Positions 20,628 to 33,724 of a stretch of DNA of 64,000 nucleotides are shown in pieces (position 1 is the stretch's first letter; each line of letters starts with the position of its first letter). This DNA comes from Ophiosphaerella korrae. Taxonomy: Eukaryota > Ascomycota > Dothideomycetes > Pleosporales > Phaeosphaeriaceae. The notes beneath the pieces are model-generated. The model searched no databases and was not told the origin of the DNA. It was given only the letters and a program-made list of their open reading frames with translations. The stretch lies in contig JALNQF010000060.1 of the NCBI GenBank assembly GCA_028456385.1, positions 150,393-214,392 of the forward strand, read 5' to 3'. A program made the translations under genes and the position numbers.

Positions 20628-21733
20628 GTTTATAAGTAAGTAGCTAGTATAAATAAGTAGCTAGATCTACTAACTTTATATATCTATCTTATCTTAATAC
20701 GTAATAGCTCTACGTAATACCTCTTAATTACTCTTAAAAGAGTTAGATATTTAGCTTATAATCTCTTCTATTAAAGAAAAGTAAATTTTAAGTACTAGCC
20801 TTACTACTTTAATATTCTAAGTAGCCTAAACAATAGTACGCTACTAATGCGCTAGTATACCTACTTAACGCGATTACTAGCCTAACTTAAGGAAGCTTAG
20901 CTAGCTAGAGGAAGAGGTAATAGTTAATTATATTCTTAATCTAGATTCTTATAGTTTTATCTTATCTCTAGCTACTATATATAAGATAGCTAATAAACTA
21001 CTTACTTAGTATAGAAGTAAACCTACTAGTATCTACTAGGTGTATAACTTTATTAAGTATATAGATAGTCTTATAACGCGTTTTAATTACTTATATAATA
21101 AGTAGAGAGCTTTATATAAAGACCTAGCTACTATAAGTAGCTAGTTTAAGCTAGTATAGCGTATAAGAGCTATATATACTTACTCTAGCTACTCTAACTA
21201 CTCTAGCTCTACTAGAGGCTCTCTAGGTAGCTTATATACTAAGTAATATACGTAAGTATATACGCTAGTATAAGAGCTTATTACTAGTATTAATTATTAA
21301 CGTAATTAATTAACTTAAAAAAAGAGCTTATATAATAATACTAAAAGCTAAGTTAATATATAATTAGATTTTTAGTCTTAAAAGAGCTAATAAAGTAGCT
21401 AGTAAGTATAAATTATAAAAAAAGAAGTAGATTTAGAAGAAAAGAGTCTTAATAAAGAGATAAGGAGAGGATTTAATTACTTAACTAGAGGCTAATTACT
21501 AGATTAATTATAAATAGTATATAAGTAAGTAGTATTTAAGCTTTAGTTACTAGGCTTATATATACTATAAGAAGTATAAAGAGACTAAGTATAACTTATA
21601 TATATATAAAAGTAATATAGTAGGTACTACTTAATTTAATATATTAATATATATACTCTACTCTACTATATTATTAAGTTATATACTTAAAGAAGTATAT
21701 AAAGTTAGTAGAGCTAGCTACTTACTTATAAAC
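20628..21733 (+). mobile_element. Fot1/pogo-like DNA transposon, internally deleted, RIP-mutated
   Basis: Terminal inverted repeats GTTTATAAGTAAGTAGCTAG (left) and CTAGCTACTTACTTATAAAC (right) are flanked by TA at 20626-20627 and 21734-21735. Plus-strand translation near 20915-21180 gives EEEVIVNYILNLDSYSF, IANKLLT, VYNFIKYIDSLITRFN and RALYKDLATI. This is the CENP-B/Tc5-type helix-turn-helix region of pogo-family transposases, interrupted by TAG stops at former Trp/Gln. At 1106 bp it is too short for the DDE catalytic domain, so it is a non-autonomous derivative. Confidence 0.75.
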
Positions 21734-21946
21734 TATATTATATATACTTTTTAAGTAAGTAAAAAGTAAGATAGTTTCTATATAAAAAATAGAAAGTAGT
21801 AGTAATAAAAGAAAGAACCTAAGTATAGCTTAAAGAATTAATAAATATAATAGACTTACTAATAGAAGATTTAGAAGAAAGAAAACTCTAGACTTTATTA
21901 ATTACTACTAAAAGACTAGTAAAAAATAAAGAAACTACTATAGTTA
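21734..21946 (+). pseudogene. Founder O: gag/pol continuation
   Basis: Continues the O internal sequence after the DNA transposon. It aligns with 32890-33090 of E4 and ends at AGTTA, the target of the next insertion. Confidence 0.6.
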
Positions 21947-22399
21947 TATAATAGAGTCTCTTATTATTAACTATAAGAAACTTCTTTAGAGAGAGTATAG
22001 TAGATTAGGAGTTAATAACTTAAGTATAAAGTAATTAAGTAATAGGCTATAAATAATAGAAAGATATTTTATAATATTAATATATTATTACTTGTAGTTA
22101 ATAATTAAATTACTAATACTATCCTAATAATATATATTACTACTAATTATATACTTATACTAATCTATTAATCTATTACTTATATCTAGTCTTAGTAACT
22201 ATAAATTAATAGATTACTAATCTATTAATCTATAATTAATTCTTATCTATATACTCTATAGATTAAAGGATTATATTATATATTCTAATTATAAGTAGTT
22301 TTCTAGTTTAGCTTATTACTTTACTTATCTTATACTTTATTAGTACTTAAGTTAAAACTAATTAGTTCTATCTTAATTTCTCTTATTATATCTATAATA
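21947..22399 (-). mobile_element. Solo LTR S1, 453 bp
   Basis: An LTR in minus orientation (starts TATAATAGAG, ends TCTATAATA, mutated from TG...CA). AGTTA flanks it on both sides (21942-21946, 22400-22404), and O internal sequence continues directly on the other side. This is a clean solo LTR inserted in O. Confidence 0.8.
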
Positions 22400-22601
22400 A
22401 GTTACTTCTAAAAGACTATAAAATAGTAAAAAAGAAGTTAGTATAAAAAGTATAGAATATACTTTACTAGATAAATATAGCTATAATAGCTATAGTATAA
22501 AGAGTATAGAAAAACTTATTATATAATAGTAATTTATTTAGAAATACTTACTAGTTATAAGTATAGAGAAAGTATATAAAGACTAGAAAATATATAATCT
22601 T
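22400..22601 (+). pseudogene. Founder O: internal fragment
   Basis: Aligns with 33090-33297 of E4 (TATAAAGACTAGAAA...TAATCTT) and stops abruptly where the mosaic block begins. O sequence resumes only at 57814. Confidence 0.6.
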
Positions 22602-25600
22602 TGTAATAGAGTTACCTATTATTAACTACAAGTAACTTTCTTAGAGAGTTATTAGTAGATTAGAAGTTAATAACAAAAGTTTATACTATAATTAGTAATA
22701 GACTATAAATAATAAAAGATATCTTATAATATTAAGTATTATTACTTATAGTTAGTAATTAAATTACTAATACTATCCTAATAGTATATATTACTACTAA
22801 CTATATACTTTTACTAATCTATTATATACTTTTATAGTTTACTCTAATCTATTATATATACTTAGGAATTACTTTATATTAGGTATCCTAGTTATAATTA
22901 GTTTCTTAATCTAAGTTATTACTTTACTTTTCTTATACTTTATTAGTACTTAAGTTAAAACTAATTAGTTCTATTTTAATTTCTCTTGTTACACTTATAA
23001 TACTATTCTCTTCTTTAAGTAAGTTTTTATTCTACTATCCTAGAGCTAAAGTTATTAATCTAGTTTCTTTATTAATATTAAGTTCTTTATCTTCTTTTTC
23101 TATACCTACTAAGTTTACTCTTTACTATCTTTAATTAGTAGATTACGTATTATACTATAGTATTATAATATTTCTTTATTCTTACTATAAGTCTTTAAAC
23201 TTTTTATTAGTTTATTTTTCTTTAAAGTATAGTAAAGCTTATAAGGCGTATATTTACGCTAATACCTATTTATCTTATAATTTATCTAGTATATCTCTAG
23301 TAGAATATAAGTTAAAGATACTTATTTACGTATCTATACTTATTTATAATAGAGAGAGCTATTAACTATACTTAAAAAAAACTATCTATATAGATTATAG
23401 AGGCTAAAAAGGAGTATAATTAGATTCTAAGTATATAGGTAAAAAATTATACATATTTAGTTTATCTTTATAAGATAAAGGCCTTAAATAATAAGAAGTC
23501 TATTACTTAGTCTACTTTCTTAGAGTTTAAGCTAGATTTTAAAGATATAGTAGAGGCTACTTAGGCTCTTACTATATTAGGCGTATCTAATACCTTTTAA
23601 CTTACTATTAATAACGCAAGTTTTTCTAGTTTACTACTAGGCGTTCTAAAAGGGTTTAATTTTAGAATATTTTTAGTTTTTTAGAGTAATTAAGATTATT
23701 TTCTAGTTTCTATATATCTTCTTATAGTTACTTTTTCTTATCTATACCTATCTATTTTACTAGGTAGTAATTCCTTTTATTATAGAATTAATACTATAAG
23801 ATTTTTTTAACTTTCTATTTTTCTTATTCTCTATATATATCTACTTTATCTACTAGTAGTTCTACTTCTTATAGTACTTTTTTTAGTAGTACTATATAGA
23901 ATATTAGATATATCTTTATTTTATCTAGTAGCTTTAGTTTAAATATAACTAGTATAACTTTTTTCTTTATCTTATATAGTTTTATTTTTATATAATATAG
24001 TTTTAAATTTAATTATTTACTTTTAATATTTCTTTATACTAACTATACTTTTTCTCTCTTTTTAAATTAGAGTCTTTCTTAGTATTTCTTATTATAGTAC
24101 TTTATTATTTAATCTTATAAGAACTCTATATCCTATTATAGTTAATTATATATCTCTTTTATTCTATTAATAAAGTTTTCTTATTTTAAGAACTAAAATA
24201 CTTTAAACTTTAGTATCTAGTATATATTAGAGTTAAATCTATAGTTTATAAAAACAAATAATACTCTTATTACTATATTCTTTACGCTATTATATACTAA
24301 CTATACTATAGGTAGTATCTTAAGTATTATTCTACTATTTAATTTATTTATTCTAACTATCTATCTATCTATAAATAGTATACTATTAATATTTAATATT
24401 AAATTCCTAATAATACTATTATTATTCTATATAGTTTTAATATAAATCTTATATCTCTATTTATAATAATCTTATCGAAGATACTATATAAACTAATTAT
24501 AGTTCTTTATACCTAATATATAGTAACTTCTATCTTACTTTTTTCTTTATATAGTCTAAAATATAAGTCTTTTATAAGTTTATTTACTATTATTAAGATT
24601 CTTTTATATTTAATTCTTAATATTAGGTCCTTTAATTTAAGTAACTTTATAATAAAGTCTATTATAATAACTCTTTAGAGTTATTCTAGTGTTTTAATTA
24701 GTTATAATATTCTATATAGTAAATATCTACTATACTTATTTTTATAATATACTATATAGACTTATAGTACTTCTATTACTAGTTATTTTACTTTTAAGAT
24801 ATAGTAATCTTTTAAAAGCCTATCTAGTATTTTATTAATACTTTAGTATCTATATACTAGAAATTTATAAAATTTTTATATAAATTCTTTCTATATTTTA
24901 CTTAGAATATATATTCTTCTATATACTTTTATAAGTTCTTTTTAGATCTTAAGTTTTTCTATTTCTTTAAAAGCTTTTTATATCTCTTCCTTAATCTATT
25001 TATTTAGCCTACTACTCTTCTTCTTAAGTATAGTAGCTATTTTAAGTATATTTAAGACTAAATATCCTTTTTTATTCTTAATTAGAATTATATTAGTAGT
25101 ATTTACTTCTTTTTACAAGTCTAGTCTTCTACTTAAAGTATCTATTAACTAATTATCTTTACTCTTAGTATATATAATTTTAAAATTAAATATTAATAAG
25201 TATTCTTACTATCTTATATAGTATTATAATAAGTCTTTATTTAATACTTAGCTTTTTATAACTATACTTTTTACTACTTAAATACTTTATAGATTACTAA
25301 TATCTTTTTATTATAAATTAAGTAATTAAGTTCTACTAGCTTTATTTTCTTAGAAAAGTATTTAACTAAGTATTTTTACTTTATAACTTAATCTTCTAAT
25401 ATTAGTACTATTCTATATACTAAGTTTAATATATCTATTTTTACTATTACTAGTAGGTCTAGGTTATATATTCTAATAACTAGGTTTTCTATAAACCTTT
25501 ATTTAATCTAATTAAATACTTTATTATATTCTTAAGTCTATTTAAATTATATATCTTTTTTTATAAGTTTTATTAAAGGTTCTATTATTTTAGACTATTT

Positions 25601-28289
25601 TACTATTAGTTTTTTATAAAAATTTACTAGCCTATAAAATTATTATACTTCTTGTAAGTTCTTTAGTATTAGCTATTCTTAGATTACCTTAATCTTATTT
25701 AGGTTAATAATAAATCTAAAGAAGTCTATTTCTTTTATATAGAACTTATATTTCTTTATTTTAAAGAATAATTTATTTTCTACTAGTCTCTTTAGTACCT
25801 TGTATATATATTATATATATTCTTCCTCTATTTCTAAGAATATAAGGATATTATCTAAGTATATAAATATAAATATATCTAAGAATTCTTTTAAGACTAT
25901 ATTAATTCTTTCTTAGATTACTACTAGCGTATTTATTAATCTAAAGAGTATAACTATATACTTAAATAGTTTATATTACGTTTAAAAATCTATTTTCTAT
26001 TTATTACTTTTTTTACTTCTATTCTAGTAGTAGGCGTTTTAGATATCTAGTTTTATAAAGATTTAAGCTTTTTATAGCTTATCTTATATTTTATCTATAT
26101 ATAGTAAGGGATATTAGTTTTTTCTATAATTACGTTTATTTTTCTAAAATCTATATAAAGTTATTTATTTTTTATCTATAAATACTAGTCTATATACTAC
26201 TAAAGATTATAAGTTTTATATATATATATATTTTTTTATTACGTTTTTAATAAATATTTACTTAATCTTAGTTTTTTCTTTAGTTTTTTAATAAACTAGA
26301 ATCTATCCTATATTTTTTTATTCTTCTAAGTCTATTACTATATCCTATAGCTAATATTCTAGAAAGAAATTATCTAGTTCTATAAGCTACTTTTCCTATT
26401 TCTTATATTCTTTAAGGAATTCTCCTTTATATATACTTATATTAGCTTTTAATATATTTCTTTTAGAGTAGCTAATTTCTTTTATTCTCTAATTAATCTT
26501 TAGGTTAGTTATCTATAACTATAGTATTTCTAATATTATATCTTCTTTGTTATTAATTGTTATTATATCTATAACTATATTTTTAATCTCTAACCCTTTT
26601 AGTTTTAGTATAGAGAGTACTATTTTAAACCTAATAGGTTCTTAGAATAGTTTTCCTTTAATTATACTTAGTTATTAAGAGTACTTCTTTATTATATATT
26701 TTATTCTTTAGTTTTTTATAAACTTTTTTAATATAAAGTTCTTTATAGCCCTACTATTAATTATTACTTATACTTTCTTTATATAGTATATACCTATTTT
26801 TATAATATATAGGCTTATTATACTATTAAGTTTTACTTTCTTAGGCTTTTTTATAAATTATCTATTTTTCTAAAGCTATTACTTTACTTTATATTTATAG
26901 TCTTTATATTTTAGGTATTTATTATATATATATTTATACTATAGTCTTTTTAGAATATATTTTTTTAGTAGTTTTATTCTTAGTCTAATTACTATATATT
27001 TTTTATTAAGTATCTTTATTACTTTCTATCTTTTAATATCTTTTCTTTAGATTACCTTATTATAGTTATATTTATTTCTTTTTATTAGCTAGGCGTAATT
27101 CTTTACCTTTTATTATTTGTATATATTATAGCTAGTATCTAAGTATAAAACCTAGGATATTTTAAACTGTACTAGATGTTCTAGATTTATTTATTTATAC
27201 TAGGTTCTATTTTTACTAAAACGTAGTATACTATAAGTATATTTAGTATATAGGTTTTATTAATCTATTACGTTTTTTTTATAAGGTACTACTATTCTTT
27301 TTATATAGGTATTCTTTTTACTATAACTATATATTACTCTATTTATTATTAGAATATTATAAACTTTATTACTTTAAGATTATATATTTTCTAGTCTTTA
27401 TATACTTTTTCTATACTAATAACTAGTAAGTATTTTTAAATAAACTACTATAACTTATTTTATTCTACTATATCTATTATTATATAGCTATTATAGCTAT
27501 TTATATCTAACTAGGTATACTTTATACCTTTTATATTAGCTTATCTTTTATCTCTTTATAGTTCTTTAAAGGTAATTATAGTAGTTTCTTTATTTACTAC
27601 TAGTCTTTTAGTGTAAATTAAGAGTACTAGAGCTTCTTTCTTTTCTAAATCTTCTATTAGTAGGTCTTTTAGATATCTTATCTCTTTAAGCTAATCTTAA
27701 TTTTTTTTTTTTATTACTACTACTTTATTTTTTTATAAAAACTATCTTACTTTCTATTTACTAAAAAAGTATATATAGTAGTTATTATTATAATAAAAAG
27801 TCTAATAGAGTATTATATACTATATTTTTCTAGTTACTACTACTTTCTTTTAGGGCTTAGCTTTTACTTTTAGTACTTCTTTCTTACTCTTTATTGTTTT
27901 TAACTAGGCTTTTTTATTTTTCTTAGGATTTTTACTTTTATAATCTTTTATAAAGTATCTTAGTTTCCTATATTTATAATATACTATATCTTTTTTCTTT
28001 AATTTGTAATCTTTTATATAGTAGCTATTTTTACTTTAATTAAAGTATATAAAGTCTTTATTCTTCTTTCTTTTATTATTTTTATTAGTATTAAAGATTA
28101 TAAAGTCTTTTTCTTTATAGTTATTAGATTATCTCTAATACTTATTTATCTTCTATTTTTAGAGATTATTATCTACTTATATTACCTATTCTTTTAGAGC
28201 TCCTAGTATCCTTAGTTTCTCTATCTATATTAACTTGTATTAGATTACTTTACTTAGTCTTTACTTAAATTTTAATATTAGAGATAGCT
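22602..28289 (-). mobile_element. Ty3/gypsy element E2, partial, minus strand
   Basis: A left LTR (22602-23002, starts TGTAATAGAG, ends CTTATAATA) is followed by minus-strand interior from the chromodomain end through integrase, RT (YLDN-type box near 25870), protease and Gag knuckles. It is interrupted within gag at ...GAGATAGCT (28289). Its rightmost gag, primer site and second LTR are not contiguous. The LTR at 57450-57813 is the closest in sequence and probably belongs to the same subfamily. Stops throughout. Confidence 0.65.
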
Positions 28290-28716
28290 TATAACTTAGT
28301 TACCTATTATTAACTACAAGTAACTACTAAGAGTATTAGTAGATTAAGAGTTAATAACTAAAGCTCGTGTTATAATATATAATAAATAAAGAATAATAGA
28401 AGATATCTTGTAATATCCTATATTGTTATTCTATAGTTAAAGGATTAAATTACTAATACTATCTTAATAATACGTATTATTACTATTATATACTAATATT
28501 ATCTTAGTACTTTATAGCTTTATATTTACTAAAATTACGAATTTATAAATTTAGCTTTATAAATTTATATTTACTAAGATTGTAAATTTATAAATTTATT
28601 ACTTATCTCTATTATAATTATCTTATAAGTTATTACTTTACTTATCTTATACTTTGTTAGTAGTTAAGCTAAGACTAATTAGTTCTATCTTAATTTCTTT
28701 TATTACTATTATAATA
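28290..28716 (-). repeat. E3 left LTR, 427 bp
   Basis: Inserted in E2 gag. It carries a distinctive internal block with repeated TTTACTAA(A/G)ATT(A/G) and AATTTATAAATTTA motifs, shared (opposite orientation) with the LTR at 48629-49070 and absent from the E1, E4 and E5 LTRs. Confidence 0.7.
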
Positions 28717-30867
28717 CTATCTCCTCTTCTATATAGTCTTCTATTTTCTTATCCTAGAGCTAAAGTTATCTATCTAGTTTCTTTATTAATTTCTAATTCT
28801 TTATTACTCCCTATACTATCTTATTCTTAACGTAATAAACTCTTTCTTATAGCTTATATTATTTATAATAAGGTTAAAATATTCTCTTATTATTATTATA
28901 CTTTATTAGGTCTTTTATATCTTATATTCTTAAATAATAGTAAATATTATAATAAATATATTACTTCTAGTATTTTACTTATAGAGTATAAGTATTTAAT
29001 TTCTATATAGTCTCCTCTTACTAAGTTATATAGAGTAAGCTATTAATAGAGCTTAAGATAAACTATTATTATAGCTTACTATAGCTAAAGCTAAGTATAA
29101 GTTAACTCTTTATAAGCTAGTAAAGCTTTATTCTTATATTAAGTATTTTTATAAAATAAAAGCTTATAAAAATACTAAGTTATCTAAATAGTTTTATATA
29201 ATAGAAGCTAAGTTAAATCTTAAAGGCGTAGTAGAAGCTACTCTAGCTTCTATTATATTAAGTACTTCTATTACCTCTCTATCTATTAGTAGTATTACTA
29301 ATTTTCTTAGTTTACTACAAGGCGCTCTAGAAGGGTTTAATTTTAGAACTCTTTTAGTTTCTTAAAGTAGTTAAGGTTATCTTCTAGTTCTTATATATTT
29401 TCTTATAGTTATCTCTTTTTATTTATACCTATCTATTCTACTAAGTAGTAATTCCTTCTATTATAGAATTAATATTATAAGATTTTTTTAACTTCTTATT
29501 TTTTTAATTCTCTATATATATCTACTTTATACACTAGTAGTTTTACTTCTTATAGTACTTTTTCTAGTAGTACTACGTAGAATATTAGGTATATCCTTAT
29601 TTTATCTAGTAGTCTTAGTTTAAATATAACTAGTATAACTTTCTTCTTAATTTTATATAGTCTTATTTTTATATAATTTAGTTTAGAACTTAATTATTTA
29701 CTTTTAATATTTCTTTATACTAACTATACTTTTTCTCTCTTTCTAAATTAAAGTCCCTCTTAGTATTTTTAGTTATAATACTTTACTATTTAATCCTATA
29801 AGAATTCTATATCTTATTATAATTAATTATATATCTTCTTAAGTCTATTTATAAAGTTTTCTCTTCTTAGAAAATAAGATACTTAAAATCTTAGTATCTA
29901 ATATATATTAAGGTTAAATCTATAGTTTATAAAGAAAGGTAATACTCTTATTATTATATTTTTTACACTAATATATACTAACTATACTATAAGTAGTAGT
30001 TATACCTAATTATTCTAGTTATAGTTAAGGTAGTATCTTAAGTACTATTTTACTATTTAGTTTATATATTATAATTATCTATCTATTTATAGGTAGTATA
30101 CTATTAATATTATATACTAGACTCCTAATATTACTATTATTATTCTCTATAGTTTTAATATAAATCTTATATCTCTATCTATAATAATTTTATCTAGGAT
30201 ACTATACTAGCTAATTACTATTCCTAGAACTTAGTATATAGTAACCTCTATTCTACTTTTTTCTTTATATAGTCTAAAGTATAAGTACTTTATAAGTTTA
30301 TCTACTATTATTAGAATTCTATTATACTTAACTCCTAATATTAGGTTTTTTAATTTATATAACTTTATAATAAAGTCTCTTATAATAACTCTTTATAGTT
30401 ATTCTAGTATCTTAACTAGTTATAGTATCTTGTATAGTATATATTTATTATACTTATTTCTATAATATTCTATATATCTTATAGTACTTCTCTTACTAGT
30501 TATTTTACTTTTAGAATATAGTAGTTTCTTAAAAGCTTATCTAGTATTTTATTAATACTTTAGTATCTATATACTAGTAATTTATAAAATTATTATATAA
30601 ACTTTTTCTATATTTTAATTAGTATATACGTTTTTCTATATACTTTTATAAGTTCTTCTTAGATTTTAAGCTTTTCTATTTCTTTAGAGGCTTTCTCTAT
30701 TTCTTTCTAAATCTATTTATCTAGCTCGCTATTTTTTCTTTTAAGTGTTATAGCTATTTTAGGTATATTTAGAACTAAATATCTTTCTTTATTCTTAACT
30801 AGAACTATACTAGTAGTATTTACTTCTTCTTATAAATCTAATCTTCTACTTAGAGTATCTATAAATT

Positions 30868-31294
30868 TATTACGCGTGTAATAGAAGAAATCGAGATAGA
30901 GCTAATTAGTCCTAACTTAGATGCTAACAAAGCATAGGACGAGCAGGGTAATAATCTCGATTAGGAGACTACATATAACTAGGATACCTAGGGTAATCTA
31001 TAATCTATAGATTCTTAGCATCTATAGATTATAGATTAAGATAATCTATAATCTATTAGTTTTAGCAACTATAGATTATAGATTACGACAAGTATATAGT
31101 TAATAGGATACGTATTACTAGGATAGTATTAGTAATTTAATCTCTTAACTATAGAACGCTAATACAAGATAGTTGTAAAATATCTTCTATTGTTTATAAG
31201 TTATTATAGATTACCTCTAAGCTTTTACTATTACCTCCTAATCTACTAACCTCTATTATAGGCGCTAGTAGTTAACGACTAGCGGCTTATTATA
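30868..31294 (+). repeat. E4 5' LTR
   Basis: 427 bp, starts TATTACGCGTGTAATAG (the partner starts TGTTATACGTG) and ends CTTATTATA. It still contains CGAGATAGAG and ACGACTAGCGG blocks that are mutated in the partner. Confidence 0.8.
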
Positions 31295-33000
31295 CCTTAC
31301 TAATTTAGTTATTACAAGAAGTAAAGCGTAAGTAATATATAGTCTAGCTAACACGATAGTAGAAAGTTTAATAAAATAATTAGGTAAAGCCCCTAAGAGT
31401 AGTTCTAAATTAGATAGTACTATATAGGAAATAATTAAAGGTTGTCTTAACTAACTAATTAATAACAAAGACGATATAAAAATAGTAATTAACGCCTTAG
31501 AAATATAGAATAAGGAACTATAGGATTACGTAAAATAAAATAAGGTATAAATTAAGGCTATTATCTAAGGCTAGAACTAGATAAAACTAATTACCTAAAA
31601 ATTAGAGATAAGTGTAACAAAGAAACTACTAAAGATACTTGTCTTTAAGAAATTTAATAGAATAAGGGAGAAACTAAGACTCTTTATTATATTAGTATAA
31701 CTTTAGATAGATATATAAGTACTACACTTTAATATAGAAGAGAAGAAGGTAATATATATTAGATTACACCTTAAAGAAGACGTAATAAGATAGTATAAAC
31801 CTTACTAGATAGATTATATAATATATTCTCTAATAACTTAGAAAGATAAGACTAGAGCTATCTTTAGAAGTTATAAATACTTTACTAAACGAATAAGAGT
31901 AGCGTTTAGAGATATAGATATTACTTAATAAGCTAAAGAGTAACTAGAAAAGCTTATACAAAATTAGAGTATTCCTAAGTACGTATTATAGTTTAAATAA
32001 CTATCGTAAAATATAGAATAGAATAAGTTAGCCTTAATATTATAATTTAAATAAAGACTAAACTTAAAAATCTAATATAAGATAATATATATAGAGAAAC
32101 TATAGACACTAAAAGCTCTAAAGTAATAAGTAATACAAATGTAAGGTAGACTTTACGTAAGATAACTTAATAAGGTAGTTTTAACAATTAACTAAAAAGA
32201 GTAAATAGTAGATAAAGCTATCTAAGTAAGTACTAGGTATATATACCTAGTAGCCTACTAAGCGCTAACTAAAAGTAGAAAGGTAGTTGAATGTTAGTAA
32301 GTTGTAAACTTACTAACATGTTAGTAAGTTCGCAATGTTAGTAAGTTTGCAATGTTAGTAAGTTACAAACTTACTAACATGTTAGTAAGTTTGTAATGTT
32401 AGTAAGTTTGCTATGTTAGTAAGTTGCAAACTTACTAACATTAGTACGAAAATAAGAGATATAAGGGATAACTCCCTTACAACAAATTAATAATAATCTT
32501 TAAGAATAGAAGAAGAATAAGTATAGAGGTTATACCTAGAATTACAACAAAGGAGACTTTATAGTCCTTAATACTAATAAAGATAAGAAGAAAAGAAAGA
32601 ATAAAGACTTTACGTACTTTAACTATAGTAAACTAGGCTACTACGTAAAGAACTATAGATCTAAGTTAAAGAAAGATATAGTATACTATAAATATAGAAA
32701 ACTAGGATACTTTATAAAAGACTACAAGAATAAGGACCTAAAGAAAGAAAACTAGTTAAAGATAACTAAAAAGAAGAAGGAAGTACTATAAGTATAAGCT
32801 AAACCTTAGGAGAAAGTAGCTAGGAGTAAAGAAGTATAGTATATAATACTCTATTAGACCTTTTATTATAATAATAACTACTATATATATCTTTCTAGTA
32901 AATAGAGAGTAGTATAGTTTCTATAGAAATAAAGATATAAAGTAGCTATAATAAAAGAAAGAATAAAAGCTTAGCTAGAAGAAATAGCTTAAGTAATAGA
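31295..33000 (+). pseudogene. E4 gag remnant
   Basis: The plus-strand reading has a Gag core (FKKFNRIREKLRLF) and two zinc-knuckle blocks at about 32610-32730. There the CxxCxxxxHxxxxC positions read Tyr (for example YFNYSKLGYYVKNY), as expected if TGY and CAY codons lost their G or C by RIP. Many TAG/TAA stops. It is interrupted by the 342-bp element at 32140-32481. Confidence 0.7.
32140..32481 (+). mobile_element. 342-bp palindrome-rich element, copy 1
   Basis: Starts TGTAAGGTAGAC and ends ACTCCCTTACA, flanked by ACAAA at 32135-32139 and 32482-32486. The interior has seven ATGTTAGTAAGTT units on a roughly 17-bp period with three inverted AACTTACTAAC partners, a GGTATATATACC palindrome, and no coding frame. 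TG...CA ends plus a 5-bp duplication suggest a solo LTR; a MITE is the alternative. An uninterrupted relative exists at about 49910. Confidence 0.85.
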
Positions 33001-33382
33001 CTTACTAATAAAAGACTTAGAAAGAAAAGAGCCCTTAGTACTATTAATCTAGGCTAAAAGACTAGTACTAGATAAAGAAACTACTATAACTACTTCTAAA
33101 AGACTATAAAGAAGTAAGAGATAAGTTAGTATAAGAAGTATAGAGTATACTTAGCAAATAATATATAGCTATAATAGCTATATAATAATAGATATAGAGG
33201 AATAAAATAAAGAATAGAGATTTATTTAAATATACTTAATAGTTATAAGTATAGAGGAAGCGTATAAAGACTAGAAAGAACGTAATCTTAAAGAAATAAA
33301 GTTTATACTATTTTAAGAATAGATAAAGTAATATATAGTTATAGTAGAAAGAATACTTATATTAAGAGAGTAGTAGTACCTT

Positions 33383-33724
33383 TGTAAGGGAGTTATCCCT
33401 TATATCTCTTATTTTCGCACTAATGTTAGTAAGTTTGCAACTTACTAACATAGCAAACTTACTAACATTACAAACTTACTAACATATTAGTAAGTTTGCA
33501 ACTTACTAACATCGCAAACTTACTAATATTGCGAACTTACTAACATGTTAGTAAGTTTACAACTTACTAACATTTAACTACCTTTCTACTTTTAGTTAGC
33601 GCTTAGTAGGCTACTAGGTATATATACCTAGTACTTACTTAGATAGCTTTATCTACTATTTACTCTTTTTAGTTAATTATTAAAACTACCTTATTAAGTT
33701 ATCTTGCGTAAAGTCTACCTTACA
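33383..33724 (-). mobile_element. 342-bp palindrome-rich element, copy 2 (inverted)
   Basis: Reverse complement of copy 1, identical length, flanked by ACCTT at 33378-33382 and 33725-33729. I counted only about eight to ten differences from copy 1, all transitions. The empty site is visible in E6 near 50810 (GTCTCTTATAAG). Confidence 0.85.

Noticed and set aside
30880..31300. Inverted AATCTATAATCTATAG-type hairpins in LTRs as possible regulatory RNA or tRNA
   Set aside because: They are shared LTR features mutated by RIP. No tRNA-like cloverleaf or box A/B spacing could be made from them.
32290..32450. Regularly spaced ATGTTAGTAAGTT repeats resembling a CRISPR array
   Set aside because: The period is only about 17 bp, units alternate with their own reverse complement, there are no unique spacers, and the array is inside a 342-bp mobile element in a eukaryotic genome.
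32290..32450. Multiple TACTAAC sequences, the yeast branch-point consensus
   Set aside because: They are a by-product of the palindromic repeat unit. No donor or acceptor with sensible spacing accompanies them.
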